From: Monosporascus cannonballus
Lineage: Eukaryota > Ascomycota > Sordariomycetes > Xylariales
Length of the DNA stretch: 64,000 nt
Assembly: GCA_004154925.1 (NCBI GenBank)
Contig: QJNS01000710.1
Coordinates: 1-64,000 of the forward strand
Reading direction: 5' to 3'
In this document: positions 48,098 to 62,155 of the stretch, piece by piece
Layout of the letters: the number at the start of each line of letters is the position of its first letter
How positions within the stretch are numbered: position 1 is the first letter of the stretch
Notes under the pieces: generated by a model
The model's database searches: none
What the model saw: the letters and a program-made list of their open reading frames with translations, nothing else
Told to the model about the DNA's origin: nothing
Program-made: the position numbers and the translations under genes

Positions 48098-51000
48098 GAA
48101 CCCGGGTCTGACAGAACCCGACGAAGGTTAGAGTGCTGACGGAGATGAATAGAGTGGGGTTTAGACCTGGCACTAGTCGCGATTTGTGTCTTATGTAAGC
48201 GTATCATAGGAAAAAGGGGGGTTTCCTAGACAAACGGCAACTCTTAAACACATCAAAAGTTACAGCTACAGGCATATGCGTATGTGGCGGGTTAAACCAA
48301 GATAACTGGTCGCTTTCGTGTGTCTGCCTTACCTTGGTAGAGAATTAGCAACCGTAACATTCTTAGATGTCAGCAGTGAACATGATAAAGGATTTAAGAC
48401 TCTATTAAAGACTGAATCAGAATATAGTGGAAAGCTTCAGTCATTCAATTACCTTAGATGAATGGGTGACAACAGCGTAGTATAAAGGCAATAGTAGCGT
48501 AGGAGACTGCAATGGTTCAGTTGGGACGTATGGACATAAGTGTCCTTGTTGAGGTTTGAGATTCCTAGTGCTTGTCTGTCCCACATGTCATATGTAGGCT
48601 GAGGTTGAAGTACGTAGGATGTTCTATATTACCGAGGCTTCAAGAACCATTCTTTGCCTTACGATAAGGTAGGAAGTATGACAGTCGTTGTGTACAGGTC
48701 TCAGAGGCTGGAACTCGAATGACAGGGTGTGAAAGGGCAGTGAGAGGAGCAGATAAGAATATAATTGAAACTAAGTTAGATTGCTCCCTCTCCATGTAGC
48801 AAGGCGGAAAGCCTTCCTTTAGAGACTCGCGAGCCTGGCTGAGACGATGCATGGTTGAGAGCCATATTAATGTCCGTACTACCAGCTGTGATAAATTCAC
48901 GGAGTTGGTGACATGCCTGACTCGGGGCCCTTCAGGTTACGTCGAATAGCTTCTTGCACAACTTAAATACTCTTTATTTAACCCATGGGTGCCCCTTTAG
49001 ATCAACGTAATACTAAACGGCTCGAGCAACAGCATATTACCTGGGGCATGTGATTTCAGTTGAGCCCTAATCGGTACAAGGGTCAAGAAGATGTCACACA
49101 ATGTCAGGAAGAGTGTGCATCAACATAGATTAACTCAGCCTTTAAGTGAGCAACAACAGGTGGCCCAAGCCCGCTCTATCCATGTGTGGCAACAACTTCT
49201 AGTTCAAACAACGTTTTAATGGCACACTTGCTCAGCACTACCGGAAGGTCTCTGACCGCGATCTCATGAAGAATGGACTGAGGATAAGGTAATGCGAACT
49301 GAACGTGAAGGTCGGATAAAAAAGTGCGTATTGACCGTCGTCCTTCAAGCCCAGGAATCGATTAATGACAGTTTCTTTGAAGCTCCAGGCATTGCTGCAG
49401 TATAGATATACTAGGTCCGAGGTTTGGTGCTGATTTCAAGACGATAACGATGGTAATCAGCGTTGCAAACTACGGCTTTTGGTAAACGTCGGGCAATTCA
49501 GGAGATACATACATCAGGAGTCGTGTGGCATAATAATAGGGGTACAGGGGTCAATGCGGCTATAGACTCATTAATGCTATCAGAGTTTAATACGACGCTA
49601 GGCCGTCCCACTATGACGACGTTTAGGGATAATGTCAAAATAGTGACCTTGGATAGGTCCGCCTATCCACATATAGTAAAATGAGGGCATAGCTAGTGAC
49701 GGCGTTGTTATCGCACTTAAACCTTCGGCCTCTAGTGCTTCCTGCTTTCACAGATGACTGAGAATATTCTTGACCATTATCTTGGAGAGGGAAACAAGTA
49801 GATAACTTTCCAGTGGCGATGACGTGTTTTCATGACGAAGCATGACCGACCGAATTCCTTGTCAGCAACGACGCTTACCTACATAGAAGCCTTTAGCGGC
49901 TCATCCGCTAAGCTTCTGCTGCACATCGTTATACCCTGTTTAGTCCGTGGGAGGGACTTGGCTATACGGGAGTGAGAACCTGTCTGACCCAGATATATCT
50001 ATGCGAAGGCGGGCATGAGGGGTTGTGGGTAAGTGCACAGCTGAATGCGAGATTTGGAGATAACAGGGAACGTAGCACCAGCTTGATAGAATATGGAAAT
50101 GCCCTCAGAGGATGGCCCGGACCAGATCTGCAGCGCTCGAGTGTGTCCCAAGATGTAGGCAAAGGTAATGAAATCTCCCTACTGGCCAATTCACTTCAGA
50201 GCCACGCGCTTGGCACTACCGGTCAGCGCTTTCCGTCCTGTCAGATCCTGAAGTGCCGAAAAATGTGAGGCCCCACACTACGGCAGGACACTATCAGGTC
50301 TTGAATCTCACACGTCCTGCATGCATGATTCGCATGCTACATCGGGCCAGTAACTGAGAGAGAGTGGTACGGGTAGAATAACCATTTTTCCGCGGTCCAC
50401 GTTGTGTTGATGCTTTTATTACAGTTGCAGTGACGGACTCCTTTACCCGCTGACGGCACACGGAGTAATAAAACTAGGTTCCCTTAGGTTGGGAGCGCCT
50501 TGTCATCTTCCAACTGCTCCAAAACCAAGGGGCTGTCTGATGATATTCGTCGCTTGGTTGGCTTGCTGGACTCGACTTGTTGATCTGATCAAATTCGGAC
50601 CCAAGTACCAGAGCCATGGGACTGAGAGTTGGCAAGGTACAATCGTCGGCTGAGTGCTTCGCTGTAATGTAACCCGTTATGCACGAGCTCTCGGCCGGTT
50701 CGCCCGAAGGCAAATGCGGGGGCATCGTGCCAGGGCATCCACGAAAGAAAACGGACCTGGCCATAAGCCCAAAAGGCAGCGATGCCTTTACCCTTTATTT
50801 CTAACACCACGATCGATTTAACTGTGTCCACTTTGCAGATGAATAAAGCACCATCTTGTGAACAGCATTGTGTAAATCTCTAATATCTTAGTGTTGTCGG
50901 TGTTGTGTAACGACAAGCGTTTATTACAGCATCTGAGGAAGTTGGGGAAAAGTTTGTGAGCCAGGTCTATTTTCCTCCGTGGACCCCCTGCCTGCCTGGC

Positions 51001-51474
51001 GATATCCCTTCGATATCGGCAGGCAACGGCAAGGCGGGCATTGCAGACGCCAAGACTCACAATCTGGTTAGGACTCCGATGCGGGGTTTTGGGATCCCGT
51101 TCCTGGAAGCTCTGAAATAAATGCCGATCCGCAAGCCACCTGCCGAAAAGAGGTCTATATGCGGTACGGTTCTCGCAGGTCTGCTGCGTTTAATGCGGGA
51201 TGATTGGGGAATTGTGGCTTCCGGCCCGATGCTCGTATCGCGGTGGGGAGTAGCGCCCGAGTTCTGAAGGGGTTATATTCCTCAAACGGAAAGGTCCACC
51301 GGGGCCTCCACATGGAGAACCTGGAGGTACCGCAGATAACGCCTCTAGACGCCGGGAATAGCTACCTCAAGAAGGCAGGAGACAAGACGAAATACTGGCG
51401 AGTGGCTTGCCACAGCTTGTCATGAGCTCTTCTCGTAAACTGGAGGCCGTAAAGATACCCGAGCCGGCTTGGAG
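48098..51474. other. Intergenic GC-balanced island, no supported gene
   Basis: Between the pogo end and the promoter of the anchor-B gene only short overlapping ORFs occur, without family resemblance. Composition returns to normal within tens of bases of the transposon end. No repeats with termini were recognised. Confidence 0.5.
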
Positions 51475-51484
51475 TATATAAATA
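51475..51484 (+). promoter_or_regulatory. TATA-box candidate
   Basis: TATATAAATA about 150 bases upstream of the ATG at 51634, in otherwise GC-balanced sequence, a suitable position for a core promoter with a leader of roughly 100 bases. Confidence 0.55.
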
Positions 51485-51633
51485 GTGATGATCTGCCATA
51501 TCAGAGGCACACAATGCTCGTTATCCTTCTCTAGCTAGCAGTGGGCCTTGCAGTTCGAGTCGCCGGCTGTTTGTGGACCTTGGTTCGGTTGTCCCAATTC
51601 TTCACTTTATTCAGCTTCGCCAATCAAGACAAG

Positions 51634-53159
51634 ATGAAGGTCACCACCACATCGCTGCTGCTGACGGCAGCCTTCAGCGCTGGGGTCGAGGCGCGACCCT
51701 ATACCCAGAGCCGTCAGACGGACAGCGCTTTTGGCCCTGACGAGCTCCGCTCCTTCACAGCGTCGACAGCGGTCTCCATGGAGGTGGTGATGGGCAAGAA
51801 GAAGAGCCATACGGAGGCCAACATCGCCGCGGGTGTCTACGATATAGACCGCTACGAGAGGGCTGGCGCCACACCTTGCGTGAATGGCACCGCTGGCGAA
51901 TACTCGTGCGATAGTGTCGATCTGATGGGCTTCCTCCGCCACCAGGACATGGGCTCCCGCGAGCGACGGGGTAACGATGTCTGGGGTAAGTCGACCAATC
52001 CCATCTTCCCTCCAAGTCCGCGGCACCAGAAGTTGTTAAGATCGGTTTGGGGAAATATGTTAGCGTCTATGATCATCCGACTAACATCTGGGCTCTTGCA
52101 GGTTGGACCTCCGCTGATGGGCGCGAGTTCGGTGCTGTCGGCCAGACAGACGGAACTGCCTTTGTCGAAGTCAAGTCCGATGGCAGCTTGGTCTACCTTG
52201 GCCGCTTGCCGACTCAGACAATAGCATCGACATGGAGGGACATGAAGGTCATTAAGAACCACGTCTACGTCGGTTCCGAGGCTCCAAACCACGGGCTCCA
52301 GATCTTCGATATGAGGAAGCTGCTGAGCATTGACCCGAAGAACCCCGTTACGTTCCCCCTCAGCTCTTTGACCGCGCACTTCGCCGGTTTTGGTAGCAGC
52401 CACAACATCGTCTCCAACGAGGAGACAGATATGATCTACGCCGTGGGTACGGCTCGATCGCTCAGGTGCCGAGGTGGTCTGTGGATGGTGGACGTGTCGA
52501 ACCCCGCCCGGCCGCGGGATGCCGGCTGCGTCAGCTCGGACGGCTATGTCCACGATGCCCAGTGTGTCATCTACACCGGTCCGCAGGAGGCATACAAGGG
52601 CCGTGAGATCTGCTTTAACTACAACGAGGACTCCCTCACGATCGTGGATGTTACGCGCAAGGCCATGCCCAGGCAGCTGTCCCGAACGACTTACAACGGC
52701 GTAACCTACACCCACCAGGGTTGGCTCGCGAACAAAGAGATGACTTACTTGCTGCTGGACGACGAGCTGGATGAGCAGGAGCGGAACGGCCCGGCTGCGG
52801 ACCAGCGCACCACCACCTACGTTGTTGACATCTCCGACCTCACCCACCCCGTCTTCCGCTCGGTCTACAAGAGCCCCGCCAAGGCGATCGATCACAACCA
52901 GTACGTGATCGACGGCCTTTCGTACCAGTCTAACTACGGCTCCGGACTGCGCATCGTCGACGTGAGCTCTGTTGCGGCGGATGACACCGCGGCGGGCTTC
53001 AGGCAGGTCGGCTACTTTGACTGTCGCCCCGAGGACGATGCGGTCGGCGGTGAAGCCACCTTCGACGGTTCCTGGAGCGTCTACCCGTACTTCAAGAGCG
53101 GCTACATCCTGCTCAACAGCATCGAGCGTGGTGTCTACTCCCTTAAGTACAAGGGCTAA
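51634..53159 (+). CDS. Secreted choice-of-anchor-B family protein with LVIVD-type repeats
   Basis: Two exons (51634-51985, 52102-53159) encode 469 residues. The 116-bp intron has donor GTAAGT, branch CTAAC and acceptor CAG, and is phase 1. Residues 1-20 (MKVTTTSLLLTAAFSAGVEA) form a classical signal peptide, so the protein should be secreted or surface-located. The body carries repeated beta-propeller-like units of the LVIVD type: HGLQIFDMRKL, RGGLWMVDVSNPARPRDAGC, DSLTIVDVTRKAMPRQLSR, TTYVVDISDLTHPVFRS and GSGLRIVDVSS, plus HNIVSNEETDMIYAVG. These match the fungal/bacterial choice-of-anchor-B group, whose biochemical role is largely unknown. C-terminus is FKSGYILLNSIERGVYSLKYKG. The start is the first ATG of the open frame. 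The gene is intact and unmutated although transposon nests lie on both sides. Confidence 0.92.
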
Positions 53160-53339
53160 AGCCTCGTTAATAGCTAGATACACTTCCTAAAGTAAACCTA
53201 ATGAGGAATGATTGTGATGACTTACATTTTCTATAATGTGCAAACCTAAAACGGGAGCTTTCCCTAATCAATCTATTATAAGATTCAGTTATTCAATGTT
53301 ACGATTACCGCAATTACTAGCTTAAGGACCTTACTTGTG
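53160..53339. other. 3' flank of the anchor-B gene
   Basis: About 180 bases of AT-richer unique sequence before the first LTR. It probably contains the 3' UTR and polyadenylation site. No further feature is seen. Confidence 0.5.
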
Positions 53340-53409
53340 TGTTACGACCCAACAAGCTTCGGTCGGCCTCAAGAAACGGTCAGATAAGGATCATACGGGC
53401 CATCTTCAG

Positions 53410-53456
53410 GTCACGTGACGGTGATCACTGCCAAGCCAGTGATCATCAGTGATCAG
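53410..53456. repeat. Palindromic motifs in the LTR (GTCACGTGAC; TGATCACTG pair)
   Basis: GTCACGTGAC at 53410-53419 is followed by TGATCACTG and its inverted copy CAGTGATCA, then a further CAGTGATCA. GTCACGTGAC recurs in both solo LTRs (21296-21305; 53874-53883), so it is likely a conserved LTR promoter element. Confidence 0.65.
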
Positions 53457-53796
53457 AGATAATCCCAAACGATCATAATTACCACCGGTTACGTAATCAT
53501 AAGTAATTAGGCTAAGAAAAAGGAAAATATATACGCTTATTATTTCCATAATTTAGATAACTTTAGCTTATAATAATAATTCGTTATTTAAGATATCCTT
53601 GATATTACAAAACATAATACGTTATTATATTCATTATTTAAAATCTTGCGATATTTTTATTAACATAAACCCGTACAACTAAGGTTTAATAATTGGTTAA
53701 ACCCCTTAGCCGTTATACGTTATAAGCTTTTGTTCAGTAATACCGTTAAACTTTGAGCAATATCGCCGACATTATATTTATCAGCAAACAGCTCGA

Positions 53797-54212
53797 TGTT
53801 ATGACCTAACGGTCTTGGCCCTTCACGGACGGTCGGGCCCTCAGGGAAAGCCAGCCCCGACCTACGCTAAGAGGTCACGTGACCGGCTCAATGGGCTCAA
53901 ACGCTACTATTGGCTCAAGGACGTTAAGCCAGTTGAGCCACGAAGGGCTCAAAGAGGCTTAAGGGGACTTAACTAACTAAACACCTTTGAGCCCGTCCAA
54001 AATACCTTGAGCCAGAATAAGATATATACGCTCATTATTTCCATAGTTTGGATAGCTTCAGCTTGTAATATAACATCGTTACCCAAGGCACCTTTGGAAT
54101 TACGAGACGTGATACGTTACTGTATCTATTGCTCAGATTCCCACGATACTTCTGCTAACATAAACCCGTACGACTAAGGTTTAATAGTTGGTTAAACCGC
54201 CTAGCCGTCACA
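53797..54212 (+). repeat. Solo LTR (416 bp) with CTCGA duplication
   Basis: TGTTATGACC..GCCGTCACA flanked by CTCGA (53792-53796; 54213-54217). Like the solo LTR at 20988 it is much less mutated than its surroundings. It is inserted in the internal region of the gypsy fragment. Confidence 0.92.
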
Positions 54213-54735
54213 CTCGAATAACCCACTTACCAAATCTCTAATAATCCGGATACCGGAATGGAATCCAAAAGAGAAAAGGAACAGCCTTGCCTCTTTCGTA
54301 AAGAAATTCTTCGACGCCTAGATATTATAAACGAACACATTATTCAGTTGAAGAAAAACAATAATAATTTTATAACGTTCTTTTAAACCGCCTATAAGAA
54401 ATTTAAAAAAAAGGTTTCCGAAATTAAGGAGTCTTTTCGAACGAGCCGGGTTATTTATTTCAACTTTACCAAATAATTAAAAGAAGTTTTTAAGCTATTT
54501 AAACCAGAACTTCTCGACAGAACTTTAACCAAATTATAATTATTCTTAACTTAATGTCAAATATATTTCGAGTATTTTATTATTTAATTAATTACGTTTA
54601 TTATAAAAATCGAATTTGTAGTCGGACGACTTATCGAAAATACAATTATTTGGTTTATGTCTATTATAAGGGAATACGATATTTTATTAATCGAAAAACG
54701 AAATCCGGAAATAATACGAATATATAATAATGAAA

Positions 54736-54936
54736 TGTAAGATAATGGACAGCTGTGAGCTGGGTAAAGTGATCTCCGACCAGTCGTAAAGTAAATTCTA
54801 AGAAGTAAATATATTAGGTTACTTTCATTTGGCGTTTCTTATTTACTGCCAGATGGTAGATTTATATTAATAAATAGGTCGGTAACTAATCGGTAGCTCG
54901 TCGGTTACCAGCCTTATCCTTATAAGGGCTGTATTT
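54736..54936 (-). repeat. 3' LTR of the reversed E element, left part (201 of 206 bp)
   Basis: Inverted copy of the 206-bp E LTR (starts TGTAAGATAATGG, ends GGGCTGTATTT). The last five bases are found at 62367-62371 beyond the inserted E element. With the reversed orientation it creates a large inverted repeat with 54937-55142. Confidence 0.88.
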
Positions 54937-55142
54937 TGTAAGAATACAGCCCCTATAAGGATAAGGCTGGTAGCCGACCAGCCACCGATCAGCCACCGAC
55001 CCACTTACTAATATAAATCCACCATCTGGCAGCTAATGGGAAACGTTAGATAAAAATAACTTAATATATTTACTTCTTAGAATTTGCTTTACGATTAATC
55101 GGAAATCACCTTACCCAGCTTATAATTATTTATTATTTTACA
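54937..55142 (+). repeat. 5' LTR of E
   Basis: 206 bp, less mutated than the 3' LTR. Same length as 62156-62361. Confidence 0.9.
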
Positions 55143-58100
55143 ATTTTTCTATCTGCCATAGAAAATGACGTAATAATTATTAAAAATAGAGCTCGCCGAT
55201 TACAAAACGAACTTAAATTACCAGTTGAAAAGACCGCCGATCGAAATTTAATTAACAAATAATTAATTACAATACGGAAATAAACGAAAAAACTTATAAC
55301 GAAATTTTAACGGGCAAAAAATTATGGTTCCCGGGATTGTAAATCTTTTTATACATATAATAAAAATACGTTCCGATAACCATTAATTAAACGGTTAAAA
55401 AACGGACGTAATATAACGAATACGTTCCGGAATTCAAAATAAAAAAAGATTAAACTTTTTAATAATAATTAAATTTTGGAAATTATTCGTTAATAAAATG
55501 AATAATATTCGGAATTATTCCGATAATTAGCCGAATAATAAATAATAATATAAATTTAAAAAATAAAACTTTATAAATTAATTACGATATTATTATAAAA
55601 ATCTAAAAGTAATAAATAAATATTATATTATAATTATTTGAAATTTTTTAAACGTATATCGGTTAAAAAAAATTAAATAAAAGTTATTACGGAAATTTAC
55701 GCCAAAAAACTAAGGCAAAATATCTTTATTTATATTTAATAAGTTATAAGTTATATAAACGTTTTTATTACGAAAGTTTAATAATTATATTACGTTATAT
55801 TTAATTATTTTAATTACGAAAAAAATTAAAAATAAAAAATTTATAAATTTTTATTAAAAAAATTACGTAAATCTTAATTTTTTCGATAAAAAATATAGGG
55901 AATAATTTATAGAATTACGATAACGATCCGATTAATTACCGTTAAACTTTTACGTTAAATAAAAGCTTTTAATTTATAAAATAAAGTTTATAAACGTTTT
56001 TAACCCGGAAAATAATTAAAATAATAAATATTTTATTTTTAATTATTTTTATAAATTAATATTAAGGTTACGAAATATTTTGTTACGGAAAAACGTTAAA
56101 TTGAAATAAATTAATAACGTATTAAATAAAGTAAAACGTTATTAGAACGCCTGGAAAAAAGCAAAAAAAAAACGATTATTTTTTGCTAAAAGTATTAATA
56201 CAAATAAATAATTTTATTTTAATGTTTTTAAAAAAACAAATTTTTAAAATAAATTAAAAACGCCGTACGGAAATAATAAAAATTACGGGTATTTTTATAT
56301 TCGGAAAATAAATAATTGCCGATTTAATTCCGATTAAAATAAATCCGTACGACTTAATATCTTTAATTTTTATAAAAGCTTATTTAAATATTATAATTAT
56401 AAAAAGTTAAACCATAAAAACGTAAATTATAAATTAAAAAAAATACGAAAACCTTATTATTCCGGCTATACGGAAATTAATTTTTAAAAGCCGTATAAAA
56501 CGTTATAATATATAATAACAAATTAAATTAATTCTTAAATGTAAACCTAAAAAAAAGCCGGAATAAACGTATACGTTTAATTTATTTCGGCTAATAATTA
56601 TAAGATGATTAAAATAAAGCTGTTTTTTAAAAAGAAAATATTTATTAAGAAAAATACGGAAAACGTAACGATATAAATAAATATGGATATTAAAATATAA
56701 ATAAATATTATAAAAAAAAAGTTAACGAAAAAATTTAACTTTTAATTAATTTCCGTAAATATTCCGGGCCTTATCGGCGTTAACGGCATATATATTAAGT
56801 ATTATAAGGTTTACGAAATTTTTATTAATATTATAAATAATAACGGAAATAAACGAAAATTTAAGTAAATTTATTTTGTAATATGCCGTAATCGAAAAAC
56901 GCCCGATTTCTTATTATTTAAACCCGGAATAAATAAATTAAGGATTTTATTAAATATAATTATATATTAATAATTATATAGATTATTATAAAAGGTTGAT
57001 AAATAAAAAATCGTAAACTTAATATTTTCCGGTAAATAAATTTATATTATTAATTTAATAAATTTAGCCGAAAAGCTAAATATCCCGGAATTCGAAAAAT
57101 AATAAAAATAAGGGATAACCGATTTTCCTATATATTTAAAGAATTTCCGGCGAATGTATTCCGAAAAAATAACGAAAAAAAATACTTTAATTATTAAAGG
57201 CGGAATATGTAATAAATTTGATTTTAGGGAAAACGCTTTTATTCGGCCCAATTTACCTTATTTTGGAAACTTAAAGAAAAATATTCGAAAAATATATCCG
57301 AAAAAACTTAAAAATAGGCCGGATACGTTATTCGAAAATAGACGTAAAGGTATTAATATTATTTATGCTTAAAAAAACGGTAATTTTTAATTGTACGTCG
57401 ATTATAAAGGATTAAATTAAGTAATAATAAAAAACTAATATTTTTTACCTTTAATTTCAAAAACAATGGATTGCTTAAAATTAATTAAAATATTTTCGAA
57501 AATTAATTTTAAAAATATTTATTATCGTATTAAAATTAAAGAAAATAATTAATAAAAATTATTTTTAAATGCAATACGGATAATTCGAATATATAGTTAT
57601 ATTATTTAGCTTTATTAACATATTAATTACTTTCTAAATTTATATTTATAAAGTATTAATTAGATTAATTAATTATATATATATAATATATTTAAATTAT
57701 ATAATTATTTATTCGGATAATAAAAAAAATATGCAAAATATTTCTAATTAGTTTACAAACGGTTATTATAATATTAATTATTTACCAAAATGTTTAAATA
57801 CGAATTTTTTTTAAAAAAATAAAGTTTTTAAAATTTATAATTAGTACCGACGGTTTGGAAATAAATTGCTAACGGGTTAATATTATTAAAGTATGGTTAA
57901 AATTAAAATTAATTTATAACATTTAAATATTTCTGGGATTTGCAAATTTTTATCGGAAATTTATCGCTTATTATTCGCGTATTATCGAATTTATTATTAA
58001 GCTTTTAAAAAAAGCATAAGGCAAAAAAAAATAACAAAATTCCGGTAATCCGAAAAAATTAAAAAGGCGTTTTAAAATTTAAAAAATATTTTTCAGTTGG

Positions 58101-61100
58101 CGACCATTTTCCGATATTAAGATAATGTTAAAAATACCCGGGTTAAAATAAACGCCTCGGTAAAAGTTATATTAAAAATATTTTTACAAAAATACGGAAA
58201 ACATTAACGCCTAATCGTATATTAATCGTAAAAACTAAATCTAACTAAAAAGTAATAAGTTACAAAATAATAAGAATTATTAGCGATTATAAAAAACCTA
58301 AAATATTAACGATAATACCTTAAAAATACGGAATTTTTTTTTTAATATTTACCGATTATATAACACTAAAGGATATATATAATAAAGGCGCCGGCGCGTA
58401 ATTTTAAAAAAATTAACTTAATATATTTACCGTCTTACGTAATTTAATTTTAAAATTTAATACCGACCGGGCGCCGTTAACCCGGCAAATAAACTATTTA
58501 AACGCCCGGATTATATGTTAAGAAAAATCGCATATAAAAACGTAATTTTTATGTTATTTAAAAAAATTCGGATTTACGAATAATATGCCGGAAAACGTAC
58601 GGAAAATAATTGCAAATATATAACGCGACTTAAAGCATTATAAGGGGGCAAAAGGCCTTATAAAAATAACGCAAAATTCGTTCGTTGCAAAATTCCTAAA
58701 TAGATTTTAGATAGCGAAAGTTTAAATAGTTATTATCCGCGTAAAAAAAGCGGAAAACCTTTGTTGTACGATTACAAAAAATTTTCAAAAAAAAGAAATA
58801 AAGAATTATATATTTGCCGAACTTATTATTTACGAATAATAATATAAGTATAAATTATAGCAGTAATACGATAAACGGTTAAATAATAATAACCGCAAAT
58901 TACAACCGTATTATAATCGGATTCCGAAAAATCTAAAAAAGACGAAATTAATATTAAGGTTATTATTTATAATTAATATAGTTTACGTTTCTTAATAAAG
59001 GAATTGGCCAAAAACGAAACGGCATTTTAGCCGAAAATTTCCCGATAATTTTACGATTAAATTCGAAAATTATAAATTAAAAATTTAAATATTATAAAAT
59101 TAATACGAATAATTAAACGTTAAACCAGAATAAAAGGAAAATATTTCCTGGATTTAAATAAGATTTTATATTATCGGAATAAATTTGTAATCCCGTTATA
59201 AGGCGTTTTACGGAAATAATTAATTAATTAATATTATAATAATCCAAAAATAAGATATATAAGATATATCCGTACGTTAAAATTAATAATTAAAAAATTT
59301 TATTAAAATAATATGGCAAATAATATCCAAAAATATATTAAGTAATATTTAAATTATTAAAGCATAATAAAGTTATGTTATAAATTATATAGATAATTAT
59401 AACCCTTACCGTTATTTAAATAACTTTTTTAAAAAATTTCGTTAAATTTTATTACGGAATTTCCTAAAAGCCTAGGTTTAAACGGGTTAAAGTATGACAT
59501 AATCCTGGTGATTGTCGACCGCTTTACGAAATTAAAACTATTTATTTTTATAATTAAAATTTTAACCGTAACCGAATTAACTTAATTATTTTATAATAAG
59601 GTTAAGTACAAATTCGGTACGTTAACCAAAATTATTAACGATAAAAATAAATTATTAATAAATTAATTTTGAGCGGAATTTTGCAAAAAACAAAAAATAA
59701 AACGGCAAATATTAACCGTTTATTATCCGCAAATTAATAAATAAACGGAATGTATTTATTAAGTTTTAAAATATTACTTCCGTAATTACGTTAATAAATA
59801 TTAAAATAATTAAATAAAGTTATTACGAAATACGGAATTTGCATATAATAATATGCAAAATACGTTTACCGGCCGTTTTTTATTTAAAACTTTATATAAA
59901 TATTATTTAAAGATAATAAAATACTTTTTATAAAAGTTTAAAAAATAAATATAAAAAATTAAAAAACGTTTTAAAAAATAATAGTTATTTGTCGAATAAT
60001 ATATAAATATTAAGAAAAAATAATAATAACTTAGAAAAAATATTATAATTAACGTTATATATTTATAAAATTTTAATTAAAATAATAAATAAATTTATTA
60101 ATTAAAACTTTTAAATTTAAAAATAAAAAATTTATACTTATTTATATTCGGGTTATAATTAAGGAATAAATAAGTTTTTAAGCGTATAAAATAATTATTT
60201 TTACCAAATATTAACGGATATATAATATATTTCCAATATTTTTACTAAAACCATAATATAACTGGAAACCGGGTAACGTTTAGATAACGTTACCGGATTT
60301 AATAAAAAAATAAAAAGAATAAGTAATAAAAGATATCGTCCGCTACCGAAATAACCGAAAATAACGCGAATATTTAATTAAATAAAAAAATTGGCCCGTT
60401 AAATATAATATGTAAAAGCCTCGAAAATATTTCGAATACGTATTTAAAATATTTTAACGTTACGAAAAAAGAATTAAATACGTATATAAAAAATAAAACG
60501 ACCCAAAAACCGTAAAATAATAATAACCCGATTAAAAATTAATTATTTAATAATTATAAAAATTATAAAAAATAATTCCAAATAAAATTAAAATATTAAT
60601 ATTAAAATATTAATATTAAAATATTATTTAATTATATAATTATTTTTAAACTTTAAATAAGTAATTATTTTATCGTATACCGATCGGAAACCTATAAATA
60701 ATATAAAAAAAATTAAATTTTTATCTTAAAAATAAAATTTCGTACTTAATTATTAAATTTTGCGTTAATTAGTTTTTAATAAACGTATTAAAATATTAAT
60801 ATAAAAATATCGGAAAATAATTAAAAAATATACGACGGCAAAAAGTAAATATATTTATTAAATTTATTAAATATAAAACCCGGAAAAAATTTAAAAACGT
60901 TTTATTTTTTACGAAAAATAAGGCCCAGGTAACCGGAATATAATTTATTATTAATTGGAAATAAGGCGCCATTTTTAAAACGTTTAATATATTTAAATTT
61001 GGTAATAGCTTTATCGGGTAAAGCCGTTTTTTAATTATAATTTTTAATAAGTATTAAAATTTCGTTAAAATATCGGAAAACGGGCGGAAAATGCTTATAA

Positions 61101-62155
61101 ACAAAAAAACGTAACGGCATAACGGTTTTCGAAAATTACCTTATTTATAGAGGTACCTTAAAACTACGTTTAATCGGAAATTAATTACGGAATAATTAAA
61201 AAAGGACCGTAATATTTATAAAAAAAACTTAAGTTTATAAACCTATAAAACAATATTAAAATTAAATTTCTGTAATTATAATGAACGATCGAAAATTAAC
61301 CTTAATTATATTAAGGAAATAATATTTTTAATAATAACCGCGTTAAAAGTAAATTTAGCTTTATAAAAGACGTCAAATCGACGACCGACCATAATTATGT
61401 CGGAATATTCGTATTAAATATCCGTAATATAAACTTTTTCGAACTCGTTAATTAACTTTTAGTTATTAATATTAAATTAAAAAACCGTTTAGGTAATACC
61501 TTTAAGGATAATCGGAATTTGAACAAAAATTAAATAACGATATTAATAATATTAAGAATAATTATTTATTGCGCAAAAAATCTTATAATAATAATTAACC
61601 ATAACGTAATTTAAAATATCTAAAATTTAAATATAAATCGTACGGTAATCGAAATAACGTTATATTACGTAAATATAATACGGTTTATTACCGTCCGTAA
61701 TATAATTAATATTTATCTTATTATTAACGTTAAGGGGATAACGTTCGAAAAAATCCTAATTTTTCTTAATATTAAAATATTATTTCTTTTAGAATTCCTT
61801 ACGAAAAAAAGATATGGCAAACGGAAATAAGACGCAAAACAAACGGAAAAGGCAAAATAAAAATAAAGAAAAATAAGAAACCGAACGGAACGCGTACGTA
61901 GAAAAAATAGAAATATAGGCGCGAAAAAGAAAAAAAAAGGTAAATAAAATGGGGTTAAAAACGGATTATAATAAAAAACTAAGCGGAATATAATTAATTA
62001 CGTAACATAATATATATTAATTATTACGGCAATTACTTATAACATAATATAACGGTAAATTATCAGTAAGTATACGTAATCAGATTTACGAAATACGTTA
62101 TATCAAACTAATAATAATATTATTAGAAACTAATAATTTAAAAAGGAGAAATAAT

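Larger units (their letters stand above)
53340..54735 (+). mobile_element. Gypsy element fragment: 5' LTR plus start of internal region
   Basis: 53340-53717 is a 378-bp LTR (TGTTACGACC..CCGTTATA) of the same family as the gypsy element at 20748-27802, in the opposite orientation. The next ~80 bases (CGTTATAAGCTTTTGTTCAG..) match the internal sequence beside that element's 5' LTR. A solo LTR interrupts at 53797. Remaining sequence to 54735 includes gag-like broken reading (ITFF, AYKKFKKKVSEIKESFRTSR). No 3' LTR is seen because another element takes over at 54736. Confidence 0.75.

Noticed and set aside
51852..53183. 443-codon minus-strand ORF opposite the anchor-B gene
   Set aside because: It is the antisense of a GC-rich coding exon. 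The plus strand has a signal peptide, a proper intron and family repeats.
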